From positions 1-64,000 of the forward strand of contig JBPCOI010000056.1 in assembly GCA_051000395.1 (NCBI GenBank): a DNA stretch of 64,000 nt, given 5' to 3'. Under the pieces are notes generated by a model that was given only the letters and a program-made list of their open reading frames with translations, did not search any database and had not been told where the DNA came from. Positions 51,753 to 59,643 of this stretch are shown piece by piece. This stretch comes from JBPCOI01 sp051000395 (GTDB lineage: Bacteria > Actinomycetota > Actinomycetes > Mycobacteriales > Jatrophihabitantaceae). Both the position numbers and the translations under genes were made by a program. Within the stretch, counting starts at the first letter, position 1; the number at the start of each line of letters is the position of its first letter.

Positions 51753-52502
51753 TCAGCTGGGCAGTGCGCCGGTTCGGGTGAGCTCCTCGGCGATGTCGCG
51801 CAGCTTGACGTGCGAGCGCTGGGACACCAACACCATCAGGTCGAATGCCTGCGTGGCGGTGACGTGATGGCGCTCCATGAGGATGCCCATGGCCTGGCCG
51901 ATGAGTTCGCGGCTCTGCAACGCGGCACGCAAGTTCTGCTCCTTGTCGAGCGCGCCGAGCGCGAGTCCGACGTGCGTGGCGTAGGCGGCGCCGATGAGTT
52001 CGGAATCCGCGGCGAAGGCGTGGGCGCGCGTCGAGTACAGGTTCAGCGAGCCCAGCCGATCACGAGGCGTGGCGAGCTGGCAGGCCAGCATGCTGCGCAC
52101 CCCCAGCTCCGCGGCCCGAGGCGCGAAGTGCGGCCAGCGCAGCTCGGTGTCCATGTCCTCGATGCGCAGCGTGCTCTCCGTGTCCAGACCCGCGGAGACG
52201 CACGGACCCTCGCCGAGCTCCTCCTGCAGCTGGTCGCACTCGGTGGCCAACGTTCCGGTGGTTACCGGCGTCTCGACGGTCTTGCCCCGCCGGACCAACG
52301 AGACTCCGGCCTCCTCGCAGCCCGGTACGAATTCCACCGCGAACTCCAGGGCGCGTTGCAGGATGTCCTGCAGCGGAGCGGCGTCGGCAAGCGCCCGGGC
52401 CAGCTCGGCGAGCTCGGCCGCCGCTTGGGCGGGACTGGCGCTCCCGGACGGTCGCGCCTGCGTCCCGGAGGGCCGCTCGTCCGGGTCGCCGGGGCGGGTC
52501 AC
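51753..52502 (-). CDS. GAF-ANTAR antitermination regulator
   Basis: A 249-residue cytoplasmic regulator. A GAF sensor domain occupies about residues 30-170 (LQDILQRALEFAVEFVPGCE, MLACQLATPRDRLGSLNLYS). The C-terminal ANTAR domain (LIGQAMGILMERHHVTATQA, LMVLVSQRSHVKLRDIAEEL) binds RNA hairpins to prevent termination. The start is unclear. I chose the GTG at 52502 because it overlaps the stop of an 11-codon leader frame (ATG at 52535) that has a GGAAGG site. A GTG at 52586 is an alternative. No target hairpin is evident nearby. Confidence 0.88.
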   Translation of the reverse strand: MTRPGDPDERPSGTQARPSGSASPAQAAAELAELARALADAAPLQDILQRALEFAVEFVPGCEEAGVSLVRRGKTVETPVTTGTLATECDQLQEELGEGPCVSAGLDTESTLRIEDMDTELRWPHFAPRAAELGVRSMLACQLATPRDRLGSLNLYSTRAHAFAADSELIGAAYATHVGLALGALDKEQNLRAALQSRELIGQAMGILMERHHVTATQAFDLMVLVSQRSHVKLRDIAEELTRTGALPS

Positions 52503-52604
52503 GGGTGGGCTCGTCTCAGCGGACGCGGTGTCATGGCTGCAGCCTTCCCGCGGGTAGCGGCTTCCTACCGCACCGGCGATTGCCACAGCGGGCCGCTGGC
52601 TCGG

Positions 52605-52677
52605 GGTGAGTGACGGGACTCGAACCCGCGACATCCGCGACCACAACGCGGCGCTCTACCAGCTGAGCTACACCCAC
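52605..52677 (-). tRNA. tRNA-His (GUG)
   Basis: A 73-base cloverleaf on the minus strand: acceptor GTGGGTG/CACTCAC with one G-U pair, D arm GCTC/GAGC, anticodon arm CCGCG-TTGTGGT-CGCGG, T arm GCGGG-TTCGAGT-CCCGT. The discriminator is C. The base before the 5' end (52678) gives the G-1 that tRNA-His requires. CCA is not encoded. Confidence 0.95.
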
Positions 52678-52708
52678 CATCGCCGGCGCGCGAGGGCACC
52701 GAGCCGGA

Positions 52709-53326
52709 TCAGTCTAGCTTCCCCGCGCCACGTGCGAGCACGGCCTGCGCCGCAGCGTTCGCCTGTTCGAGAGTGGGGCCGGGCGGTGCCACGAACAGCG
52801 TGCCGCGGTAGTAGGCGAGCTCTCGCACACTCTCCAGGATGTCGGCCAGGGCCCGATGGGCCAGCCCCTTGGCAGGCTGGGCGTGATACACCCGCGGGTA
52901 CCACCGCTTGGCCAGCTCCTTGACCGAGGAGACGTCGATCATCCGGTAGTGCAGGTGCTCGTCGAGCGAGGGCATGTCCCTGCTGAGGAAGCCCCGGTCG
53001 GTGGCAATCGAGTTTCCGCACAGCGGCGCCGACTTGCCCGCCGGAACGTGGCGCCGGACGTAATCGAGCACCCGCTGCTCGGCCTCGCCCAGCGTCAGCG
53101 TCGAGGCGCGCACCGCGTCGGTGAGCCCCGAGGAGGCGTGCATGTCGCGCACGATGGGCACCATCGTGTCGAGGACGTCGTCGGCGGTGTGGATGATGAC
53201 GTCGAGTCCTTCGTCGAGCAGCGTCAGCTCCGCGTCGGTGACCAGCACCGCCACCTCGATCAGCGCGTCGCGCGCCAGGTCGAGCCCGGTCATCTCGCAG
53301 TCGATCCACACCAGCCGGTCGGTCAC
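52709..53326 (-). CDS. orn: Oligoribonuclease
   Basis: Degrades RNA dinucleotides, including those from c-di-GMP breakdown. It is a 205-residue DEDD exonuclease. The motifs are WIDCEMTGLD (first Asp and Glu), LCGNSIATDRGFLSRDMP and YRMIDVSSVKEL with the catalytic His/Asp in AHRALADILESVRELAYYR. The GTG at 53326 gives VTDRLVWIDCEMTG. It is divergent from the dehydratase gene, with 63 bases between. Confidence 0.96.
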   Translation of the reverse strand: MTDRLVWIDCEMTGLDLARDALIEVAVLVTDAELTLLDEGLDVIIHTADDVLDTMVPIVRDMHASSGLTDAVRASTLTLGEAEQRVLDYVRRHVPAGKSAPLCGNSIATDRGFLSRDMPSLDEHLHYRMIDVSSVKELAKRWYPRVYHAQPAKGLAHRALADILESVRELAYYRGTLFVAPPGPTLEQANAAAQAVLARGAGKLD

Positions 53327-53389
53327 GAGTGCCGAGGCTATACGGCCTGGATACGGTGGAGTCGACGACGTCCGTCCGGAGAGGTTGCC

Positions 53390-53698
53390 ATGGCGCAGGA
53401 ACTGCTCAGCCAGGACCAGATCGACGCGCGGGTCGCGGGCCTGCATCCCGGCTGGTCGGCGACGACCGAACAGCTGGCACGCTCGATCGAGTTCGCCGAC
53501 TTCCCCACGGCGGTGGAGTTCGTCAACCGCCTCGCGCCGCGCTGCGAGCAGCTCGACCATCATCCCGATCTGGCGTTGCGCTGGCGCTGGGCCGACGTGG
53601 TGCTCTCGACCCACAGCGCCGGCGGCGTTACCGAGCTGGACGCGACGCTGGCCGGGATCGTCGACGAGATCGCGGCAGCGCTCCCCCAGGCCGAGTAG
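53390..53698 (+). CDS. Pterin-4a-carbinolamine dehydratase family protein
   Basis: A 102-residue PCD/DCoH protein. The core LDHHPDLALRWRWADVVLST carries the His-His-Pro motif, and the later His in STHSAGGVTELD completes the site. In bacteria without phenylalanine hydroxylase these proteins may act in pterin salvage or molybdopterin metabolism. GGAGAGG precedes the ATG. It is convergent with the TetR gene at 53738. Confidence 0.9.
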   Translation: MAQELLSQDQIDARVAGLHPGWSATTEQLARSIEFADFPTAVEFVNRLAPRCEQLDHHPDLALRWRWADVVLSTHSAGGVTELDATLAGIVDEIAAALPQAE

Positions 53699-53737
53699 AA
53701 ACCGCTGCCCCCACGAACCGGGACCAGGCCGTCCGGT

Positions 53738-54382
53738 TCAGGCCGAACCGCTGATCCAGACGGACATGCCCAGGGCGATCAGCCGCAACTGCCGTTCGGC
53801 CCGGGCGAGGACGACCACCTCGTCCTCCCGGTGGCGCTTGTCGATCTCGAGCAGCTCCATCACGGCGGACAGCATCGCCGACACCATCAGGTCGGCGGTC
53901 ATCTCGAGGTCGTCGGAACTCCAGTCCCGTCCGGCCGTCAGCCGAGCCAGGTCGACGCTGAGCTCGCTGGTGAACAGTCGTAACTCCGTGGCGATGGCGC
54001 GACGGACGGCGGCGACCCCGCCGTAGCGCTCCCGGCTGAGGAACTGGAACTGCGTCGGGTTCTCGCGCACCTGCCGGCCGAGGATCGCCACGGTGCCCTT
54101 GATGATGTCGCCGCCGCTGGACGTGCCGCGTCGCGCGTCGCGGATCATCTGCCGCAGCGGACGCATGCTCTCGTCGACGAGCTCCACGCCGAGGGCGTCC
54201 ATCGAGTCGAAGTGCCGGTAGAAAGCCGTCGGAACCAGGCCGGCCTCGCGCGCCACCTCGCGCAGGCTGATGCTGGCCAGACTGCGCCGGGTGACCAGCC
54301 GGAGGGTGACGTCCATGAGGTTCTGCCGGGTGCGTTCCTTGCGCTCGGCCCGGCTCGCGATGCGCGCGACATGTTCCGACAC
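53738..54382 (-). CDS. TetR-family repressor of the desaturase operon (DesT-like)
   Basis: A 214-residue TetR protein. The DNA-binding domain has RKERTRQNLMDVTLRLVTRR followed by SLREVAREAGLVPTAFYRHF. The remainder is the ligand-binding domain (RQVRENPTQFQFLSRERYGG, a segment seen in FabR/DesT relatives). It is divergent from the reductase-desaturase operon with a palindrome in the gap. DesT of Pseudomonas has the same layout and senses acyl-CoA saturation. That role is inferred here from layout and family. Confidence 0.85.
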   Translation of the reverse strand: MSEHVARIASRAERKERTRQNLMDVTLRLVTRRSLASISLREVAREAGLVPTAFYRHFDSMDALGVELVDESMRPLRQMIRDARRGTSSGGDIIKGTVAILGRQVRENPTQFQFLSRERYGGVAAVRRAIATELRLFTSELSVDLARLTAGRDWSSDDLEMTADLMVSAMLSAVMELLEIDKRHREDEVVVLARAERQLRLIALGMSVWISGSA

Positions 54383-54485
54383 GGGCCACAGCCTACGCGG
54401 GCGAATCGCTTCGGGCGGTCGGCGGCGTACTGCGCATCACACCGCCGGAGCTTGACCGAGGCGGTCTTATCTCGCTTCACTATTG

Positions 54486-54503
54486 AGTGTACGACCGTGC
54501 ACT
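54486..54503. promoter_or_regulatory. Operator palindrome for the desaturase operon
   Basis: AGTGTACG-AC-CGTGCACT, an 18-base palindrome with one mismatch, 41 bases before the reductase start and 103 bases before the TetR start. TTGACC at 54452-54457 could be the -35 of the operon. The half-site resembles what I recall of DesT and FabR operators (AGTG-ACG type). Confidence 0.65.
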
Positions 54504-54544
54504 GACGGAACATCTGGACCTAGCTCTTGCCGAAGGAGGCAGCG

Positions 54545-55651
54545 ATGAGCACCGTGGCACCACCCGGGCCCACCTCGCGGCGGCTCTCCCCGCTGGCGCT
54601 GTTCGAGGCGCTGGCCACCCCGCACGGGGTGGACCGCTACCTGGAACTGCTCAATCCCATGCTCACGGTGCGTGAGCTGCGCGCCGAGGTCACCGAGGTC
54701 CGGCGCTCGACCGCCGAGTCGCTCACCCTGACGCTGCGTCCCACCCGGCAGTGGCGCGGCTTCCAGGCCGGTCAGTTCGTGCAGGTCAGCGTCGACATCG
54801 ACGGGGTACGCCGCACGCGCTGCTACTCACCGTGCTGCTCGCAGCACCGCGACGACGGCCGCATCGAAATCACGATCAAGGCACATCACGAGGGTCTGGT
54901 GTCGCGGTACCTGCACGCGCACGCCAGTCCCGGGCTGGTGCTCGGCCTGTCGCAGGCCGGCGGCGAGTTCCGGCTGCCGGGGCAGCGTCCGGCCAAGGTG
55001 CTGCTGATCAGTGGCGGCAGTGGCATCACCCCGGTGTTGTCGATGCTGCGCACGCTGTGCGACGAGGGCTACGCCGGGGAGATCGCCTTCCTGCACTACG
55101 GCCGCACCGCGCAGGACGTCAGCCATCGCGAGGAACTCCTCGCGCTGGCCGCGCGGCACGACAACGTGCGCGTCGTCCTCGCCTACACCGAGCAGCGAAC
55201 TGGCGGGCACCTGCACGGTTACTTCGGCCCGGAGCACCTCGCCGCGGCAGCGCCGTGGCACGCCGAAGCCGAGACGTTCCTGTGCGGGCCGCCCGCGCTG
55301 ATGAGTTCCGTCCGCGCGCTCTACGAGGCCAGCGGCACTGCCGAGCGGCTGCACACCGAGCAGTTCCAGCCCGCCGCGCCCGTCGCCGACGGGCAGGCGA
55401 GCGGAGCGGTGCGCTTCGAGCACAGCGCGATCACCGTGGACAACAGCGGCGCGACCCTGCTCGAGCAGGCCGAGGCCGCGGGCCTGGCACCGGCGCACGG
55501 CTGCCGGATGGGCATCTGCTTCTCCTGCACCCAGATCAAGACCAGCGGCTGCACCCGCGACGTGCGGACCGGAGAGACCAACAGCGACCCCGATACCGAG
55601 ATCCAGCTGTGCATCTCGGCGCCAGTCGGCGACGTCGCCCTCAACATCTGA
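54545..55651 (+). CDS. Ferredoxin reductase-type electron donor for the desaturase
   Basis: A 368-residue three-part flavoprotein. The FAD domain has RRTRCYSPCCSQHRD at the place of the RxYS motif. The NAD(P) domain has VLLISGGSGITPVLSMLRTL and ETFLCGPPALM. A C-terminal plant-type 2Fe-2S domain has CRMGICFSC and a last Cys in LCISAPVG. It should pass electrons from NAD(P)H to the desaturase 29 bases downstream, like Rv3230c with DesA3 in mycobacteria. AAGGAGG lies before the ATG at 54545. Confidence 0.92.
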   Translation: MSTVAPPGPTSRRLSPLALFEALATPHGVDRYLELLNPMLTVRELRAEVTEVRRSTAESLTLTLRPTRQWRGFQAGQFVQVSVDIDGVRRTRCYSPCCSQHRDDGRIEITIKAHHEGLVSRYLHAHASPGLVLGLSQAGGEFRLPGQRPAKVLLISGGSGITPVLSMLRTLCDEGYAGEIAFLHYGRTAQDVSHREELLALAARHDNVRVVLAYTEQRTGGHLHGYFGPEHLAAAAPWHAEAETFLCGPPALMSSVRALYEASGTAERLHTEQFQPAAPVADGQASGAVRFEHSAITVDNSGATLLEQAEAAGLAPAHGCRMGICFSCTQIKTSGCTRDVRTGETNSDPDTEIQLCISAPVGDVALNI

Positions 55652-55679
55652 ACCCGTTGCGAGACAAGGAGAATCCATC

Positions 55680-56798
55680 ATGACCACGACACTCACCGAA
55701 GATCAGGTCGACGAGCTCGGACGGGAGCTCGATGCGCTGCGCCAGCGCGTCGTCGACGACCTCGGCAAGGCCGACCGCGACTACATCTACAACGTCGTCA
55801 AGGCCCAACGCGCGCTGGAAGTGGCCGGGCGCGCCTCGATGTTCCTCGGTTTCCTGCCACCGTTCTGGCTCGGCGGGGTGGCCGCGCTGTCGCTGTCGAA
55901 GATCCTCGACAACATGGAGATCGGGCACAACGTCATGCACGGCCAGTACGACTGGATGCGCGACCCTGCACTGAACTCCAAGAAGTTCGAGTGGGACACC
56001 GCCTGCCCGGGCGACCAGTGGCGGCACTCGCACAACTACCTGCACCACACGTACACGAACATCCTCGGCAAGGACCGTGACATCGGCTACGGCGTGCTGC
56101 GGATGGACGAGAGTCAGCAGTGGAACGCCTACTACCTCGGCAACCCGGTCTACGCGTTCCTGCTGATGATGTTCTTCCAGTACGGGGTGATGGCGCACGA
56201 CCTCGAGGCGGAGAACCTGCTCAGCCGCAAGACGCGCTGGTCGGACACGGCCGAACTGCGCGCCGCCATGCTGACCAAGCTCGGCAAGCAGACGCTCAAG
56301 GACTACGTGATCTTCCCGGCGCTGACCGGCCCGATGTTCGTGCCGACGCTCGCCGGCAACGCGGCCGCGAACCTGGTGCGCAACGTCTGGGCGTACTCGA
56401 TCATCTTCTGCGGGCACTTCCCGAGCGGTGTGATGACCTTCACCCAGGAACAGACCGAGAACGAGTCGCGGGGCGCGTGGTACGTGCGGCAGATGACGGG
56501 CTCGGCGAACATCACCGGCAGCAAGCTGTTCCACATCCTCTCCGGGAATCTGTCGCACCAGATCGAGCACCACCTGTTCCCGGACATCCCGGCACGCCGC
56601 TACCCGCAGATCGCGCCCGAGGTGCGGGCCCTGTGCGAGAAGTACGGGCTGCCCTACAACACCGGCCGCTTCTCCAAGCAGATCGGTTCGACCTGGGCGA
56701 AGATCTTCCGCCTCGCCCTGCCGTTCGGCTCCCGCGCGGAAAGCGACATCCCCCCGGCGGTTACCGTAGTGCCGTCGAGGGTTCCCGCCGCCGCATGA
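55680..56798 (+). CDS. Membrane fatty acyl desaturase (DesA3-like)
   Basis: A 372-residue di-iron membrane desaturase that introduces a double bond into an acyl-CoA or lipid acyl chain. The three histidine boxes are complete: GHNVMH, HSHNYLHH and QIEHHLFP. Hydrophobic segments lie near residues 55-75 and 155-175, with more before the third box. AAGGAG precedes the ATG. Together with the reductase and the divergent TetR gene it forms a membrane-fluidity unit. Confidence 0.94.
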   Translation: MTTTLTEDQVDELGRELDALRQRVVDDLGKADRDYIYNVVKAQRALEVAGRASMFLGFLPPFWLGGVAALSLSKILDNMEIGHNVMHGQYDWMRDPALNSKKFEWDTACPGDQWRHSHNYLHHTYTNILGKDRDIGYGVLRMDESQQWNAYYLGNPVYAFLLMMFFQYGVMAHDLEAENLLSRKTRWSDTAELRAAMLTKLGKQTLKDYVIFPALTGPMFVPTLAGNAAANLVRNVWAYSIIFCGHFPSGVMTFTQEQTENESRGAWYVRQMTGSANITGSKLFHILSGNLSHQIEHHLFPDIPARRYPQIAPEVRALCEKYGLPYNTGRFSKQIGSTWAKIFRLALPFGSRAESDIPPAVTVVPSRVPAAA

Positions 56799-57040
56799 CG
56801 GCAGAGACGAGGGCAGAGCGCATGGTCGGCAAACTGGAGATCGGCAAGGACACCGTGCAGGTGGCGGCCGAGTCCGCCGCGACCCACGTCGGGCGCATCG
56901 CCACCATCGTCACGGGCGCCGTGCGCGAGATCGCGCACGAGCTCGGCGAGTGGGCCACGGACGCCTTCGAGATGCGCGATGCCGCCGGCAATGCCGGCAA
57001 CGCCGGCTCCGACCGGTTCGAGACCGGCGAGCCGCGCTAG
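56795..57040 (+). CDS. Small protein coupled to the desaturase
   Basis: An 81-residue protein whose ATG overlaps the desaturase stop (ATGA). It is probably a single amphipathic helix region (KDTVQVAAESAATHVGRIAT, VREIAHELGEWATDAFEM) with a loose Gly/Asn tail. No membrane span. I do not recognise a family. The coupling suggests a structural partner or regulator of the desaturase. Confidence 0.65.
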   Translation: MTAETRAERMVGKLEIGKDTVQVAAESAATHVGRIATIVTGAVREIAHELGEWATDAFEMRDAAGNAGNAGSDRFETGEPR

Positions 57041-57057
57041 CCAGCCGGGCGCCGCGG

Positions 57058-58278
57058 GTGTCGGATGGAGCGGTGCACTCGAGCTTCGATCGGCTGTGGC
57101 AGCAGATCGCGGAGATCGGCCGCGATCCCCGCAGCGGGGGGTACCGGCGCTTCGCTTGGACGGCCGCGGATGCGCAGCTGCGCGAATGGTTCGCCGGTGC
57201 CGCCGCCGAGCGGGGGATGGATCTCGACACCGACCGCGCCGGCAACCAGTGGGCGTGGTGGGGCGATCCGGACTCCGGGCGCGCAGAAGGACGGGCCGGC
57301 GTGGTCACCGGATCGCACCTGGACTCCGTCCCCGACGGGGGCGCCTACGACGGACCGCTCGGGGTGATCTCCGCCTTCGCCGCCCTCGACGAGCTCCGGG
57401 CCGCGGGAGCGCAGCCGCGGCGCCCGATCGGCATCGTCAACTTCGGCGACGAGGAGGGCGCGCGCTTCGGGGTCGCGTGCGCGGGCTCCCGGATCCTCAC
57501 CGGAGCCCTGGCCGCGGACCGGGCCCGAACGTTGCGCGACGGGGACGGCGTCACGATGGCCGAGGCCATCGACCGAGCCGGCGCGGACGCCGCCACCCTC
57601 GGCCGCGACGACGAGACGCTGCGGCGCGTCGGCGCGTTCGTGGAACTGCACGTCGAGCAGGGCCGGGGTCTGGCCGAGCTGCAGCGCCCGATCGCGCTCG
57701 GCTCCGGAATCTGGCCGCACGGGCGCTGGCGCATCGAGCTCAACGGGCAGGCGAACCACGCCGGAACGACCGGCCTCGCCGACCGGGTCGACCCGATGCT
57801 CGCCTTCGCCGACGTCGTACACGCCGTGCGGGACTCCGCTCGACGTCACGACGCGCTGGCGACGTGCGGCAAGGTGCTCGTCGCGCCAAACGGCGTCAAC
57901 GCGATCCCGGCACGGGTCACCGCCTGGCTCGACGCGCGCGGCGCCGACGCGCAGCGGGTGCGCGCGGTAGCCGCCGACGTCGAGCAGGTCGCCGCCGGCG
58001 CCGACGGCACCCTCACCGAGGAGTCGTGGACCGCAGCGACGAGTTTCGACCCCGATCTGACGCCCCGGCTCGCGGCGCTGCTCGACGACGCGCCGCTGCT
58101 GGCGACCGGCGCGGGCCACGACGCAGGAATCCTCGGCGGGGCCGGCGTCGCGACCGCCATGCTGTTCGTCCGCAATCCGAGCGGGGTCTCGCATTCGCCG
58201 GCAGAGTTCGCCGAGCACGACGATTGCGTGGCCGGCGTCGCGGCGCTGGCAGCCGTCCTGACGGAGCTGACCGGTTGA
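57058..58278 (+). CDS. M20 amidohydrolase, allantoate amidohydrolase/carbamoylase type, in a hut cluster
   Basis: A 406-residue M20-family metal amidohydrolase. Metal ligands are visible in VTGSHLDSVPDGGAYDGPLG, NFGDEEGARFG, FVELHVEQGRGL and the last His in SGVSHSPAEF. Allantoate amidohydrolases and N-carbamoyl amino acid amidases share this sequence. Here it lies directly before hutF and hutI, as in Streptomyces. It may release formate from N-formylglutamate, the step HutG performs elsewhere. The GTG at 57058 is the chosen start; 57073 is an alternative. The stop overlaps the hutF start. Confidence 0.85.
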   Translation: MSDGAVHSSFDRLWQQIAEIGRDPRSGGYRRFAWTAADAQLREWFAGAAAERGMDLDTDRAGNQWAWWGDPDSGRAEGRAGVVTGSHLDSVPDGGAYDGPLGVISAFAALDELRAAGAQPRRPIGIVNFGDEEGARFGVACAGSRILTGALAADRARTLRDGDGVTMAEAIDRAGADAATLGRDDETLRRVGAFVELHVEQGRGLAELQRPIALGSGIWPHGRWRIELNGQANHAGTTGLADRVDPMLAFADVVHAVRDSARRHDALATCGKVLVAPNGVNAIPARVTAWLDARGADAQRVRAVAADVEQVAAGADGTLTEESWTAATSFDPDLTPRLAALLDDAPLLATGAGHDAGILGGAGVATAMLFVRNPSGVSHSPAEFAEHDDCVAGVAALAAVLTELTG

Positions 58279-59591
58279 GGTGGTTCGCCGAGCACGCGCT
58301 GCTGCCAGCCGGGCCGGCCCGCGACGTGACCTTCGAGGTGGACGGCGGCGCGTTCACCGCCGTGACGCCCGGCACCGAGCCGGGCGGCGCGGCGCGGCTG
58401 CCCGGCATCGCGCTGCCGGGCTTCGCGAACGCGCACAGCCACGCCTTCCACCGGGCGCTGCGCGGGCGCACCCACGACGGCGGCGGGACGTTCTGGACCT
58501 GGCGGGAGCGGATGTACACGCTCGCGCAGCGGCTGGATCCCGAGTCCTACCTCGCGCTGGCGCGGGCGACCTACGCGGAGATGGCGCTGGCGGGCGTGAC
58601 GGCCGTCGGCGAGTTCCACTACCTGCACCACGGCCCGCGCGGTGCCCGATACGACGATCCGAACGCGATGGCCGAAGCGTTGCGCACGGCAGCGGCTGAG
58701 GCCGGTGTCCGGCTCACCCTGCTCGACGCCTGCTACCTCACCGGCGGCCTCGCCGGCGACGGACACCTTCCGCTGTCGGCCGCGCAGCAGAGCTTCGGCG
58801 ACCGCGACGTCGACGCCTGGGCCCGGCGCCTGGCCGCGCTGCGAGAGTCCGCGGGCATGCGGGTCGGCGCGGCGATCCACTCCGTCCGCGCCGTCGACCG
58901 CCAGTCGTTGGCCGAGGTACGCGTGGCCGCCGGGCAGCGGCCCCTGCACGTCCACCTGTCCGAGCAGCCGGCCGAGAACGAGGCCTGCGCGGCGTACTAC
59001 GGCTGCACGCCTACCGAACTGCTCGCAGCAGCCGTCCTCCTCACAACGAACCTGACGGCCGTGCACGCGACGCACCTGCGCGAGAGCGACGTGGCGCTGC
59101 TCGGCACGGCCGGCGTGACAGCCTGCTTCTGCCCGACGACCGAGCGTGACCTTGCCGACGGGATCGGGCCCGCGCGCGGATTGCTCGACGCGGGCGCGAG
59201 GCTGTCGCTCGGCAGCGACCAGCAGGCCGTGATCGATCCATTGGAGGAAGCCCGCGGCCTGGAGATGCACGAACGGCTGTCCTCGCTACGGCGCGGGCGG
59301 CTGCGGGCAGGACAGTTGCTGTCCGCCCTGACGGCGCACGCGAGCCTCGGCTGGAGCGATGCGGGACAGCTTGCCGCGGGAATGCGCGCCGATCTGGTGG
59401 CGGTGCGCCTGGACACCGTGCGCACGGCCGGGATCGCGCCGGAGCAGGTGATCCTTGCGGCGGCCGCGCCCGACGTCGACACCGTGCTCGTCGACGGCAC
59501 GGTCGTCGTCGAACACGGCCGGCACCGGCTCGGTGACGTCGGCCGGATGCTGGCAACAGCAATCGAACCGCTGTGGGCCGGTGACACGTGA
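58275..59591 (+). CDS. hutF: Formimidoylglutamate deiminase
   Basis: Converts N-formimino-glutamate to N-formyl-glutamate and ammonia in histidine breakdown. It is a 438-residue amidohydrolase-fold enzyme. The metal-binding motif is FANAHSHAFHRALRG, with further ligands in HVHLSEQPAENEAC and AVHATHLRESD, and the Asp in SLGSDQQAVID. The start is a TTG at 58275 overlapping the previous stop (TTGA). The next candidates are far inside the conserved part. Confidence 0.92.
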   Translation: MRWFAEHALLPAGPARDVTFEVDGGAFTAVTPGTEPGGAARLPGIALPGFANAHSHAFHRALRGRTHDGGGTFWTWRERMYTLAQRLDPESYLALARATYAEMALAGVTAVGEFHYLHHGPRGARYDDPNAMAEALRTAAAEAGVRLTLLDACYLTGGLAGDGHLPLSAAQQSFGDRDVDAWARRLAALRESAGMRVGAAIHSVRAVDRQSLAEVRVAAGQRPLHVHLSEQPAENEACAAYYGCTPTELLAAAVLLTTNLTAVHATHLRESDVALLGTAGVTACFCPTTERDLADGIGPARGLLDAGARLSLGSDQQAVIDPLEEARGLEMHERLSSLRRGRLRAGQLLSALTAHASLGWSDAGQLAAGMRADLVAVRLDTVRTAGIAPEQVILAAAAPDVDTVLVDGTVVVEHGRHRLGDVGRMLATAIEPLWAGDT

Positions 59592-59643
59592 ACCGCGCTA
59601 TCCGGCCGGCCTCCTGCGCGCCGCCCGCCCATCGAGGCCCGTC

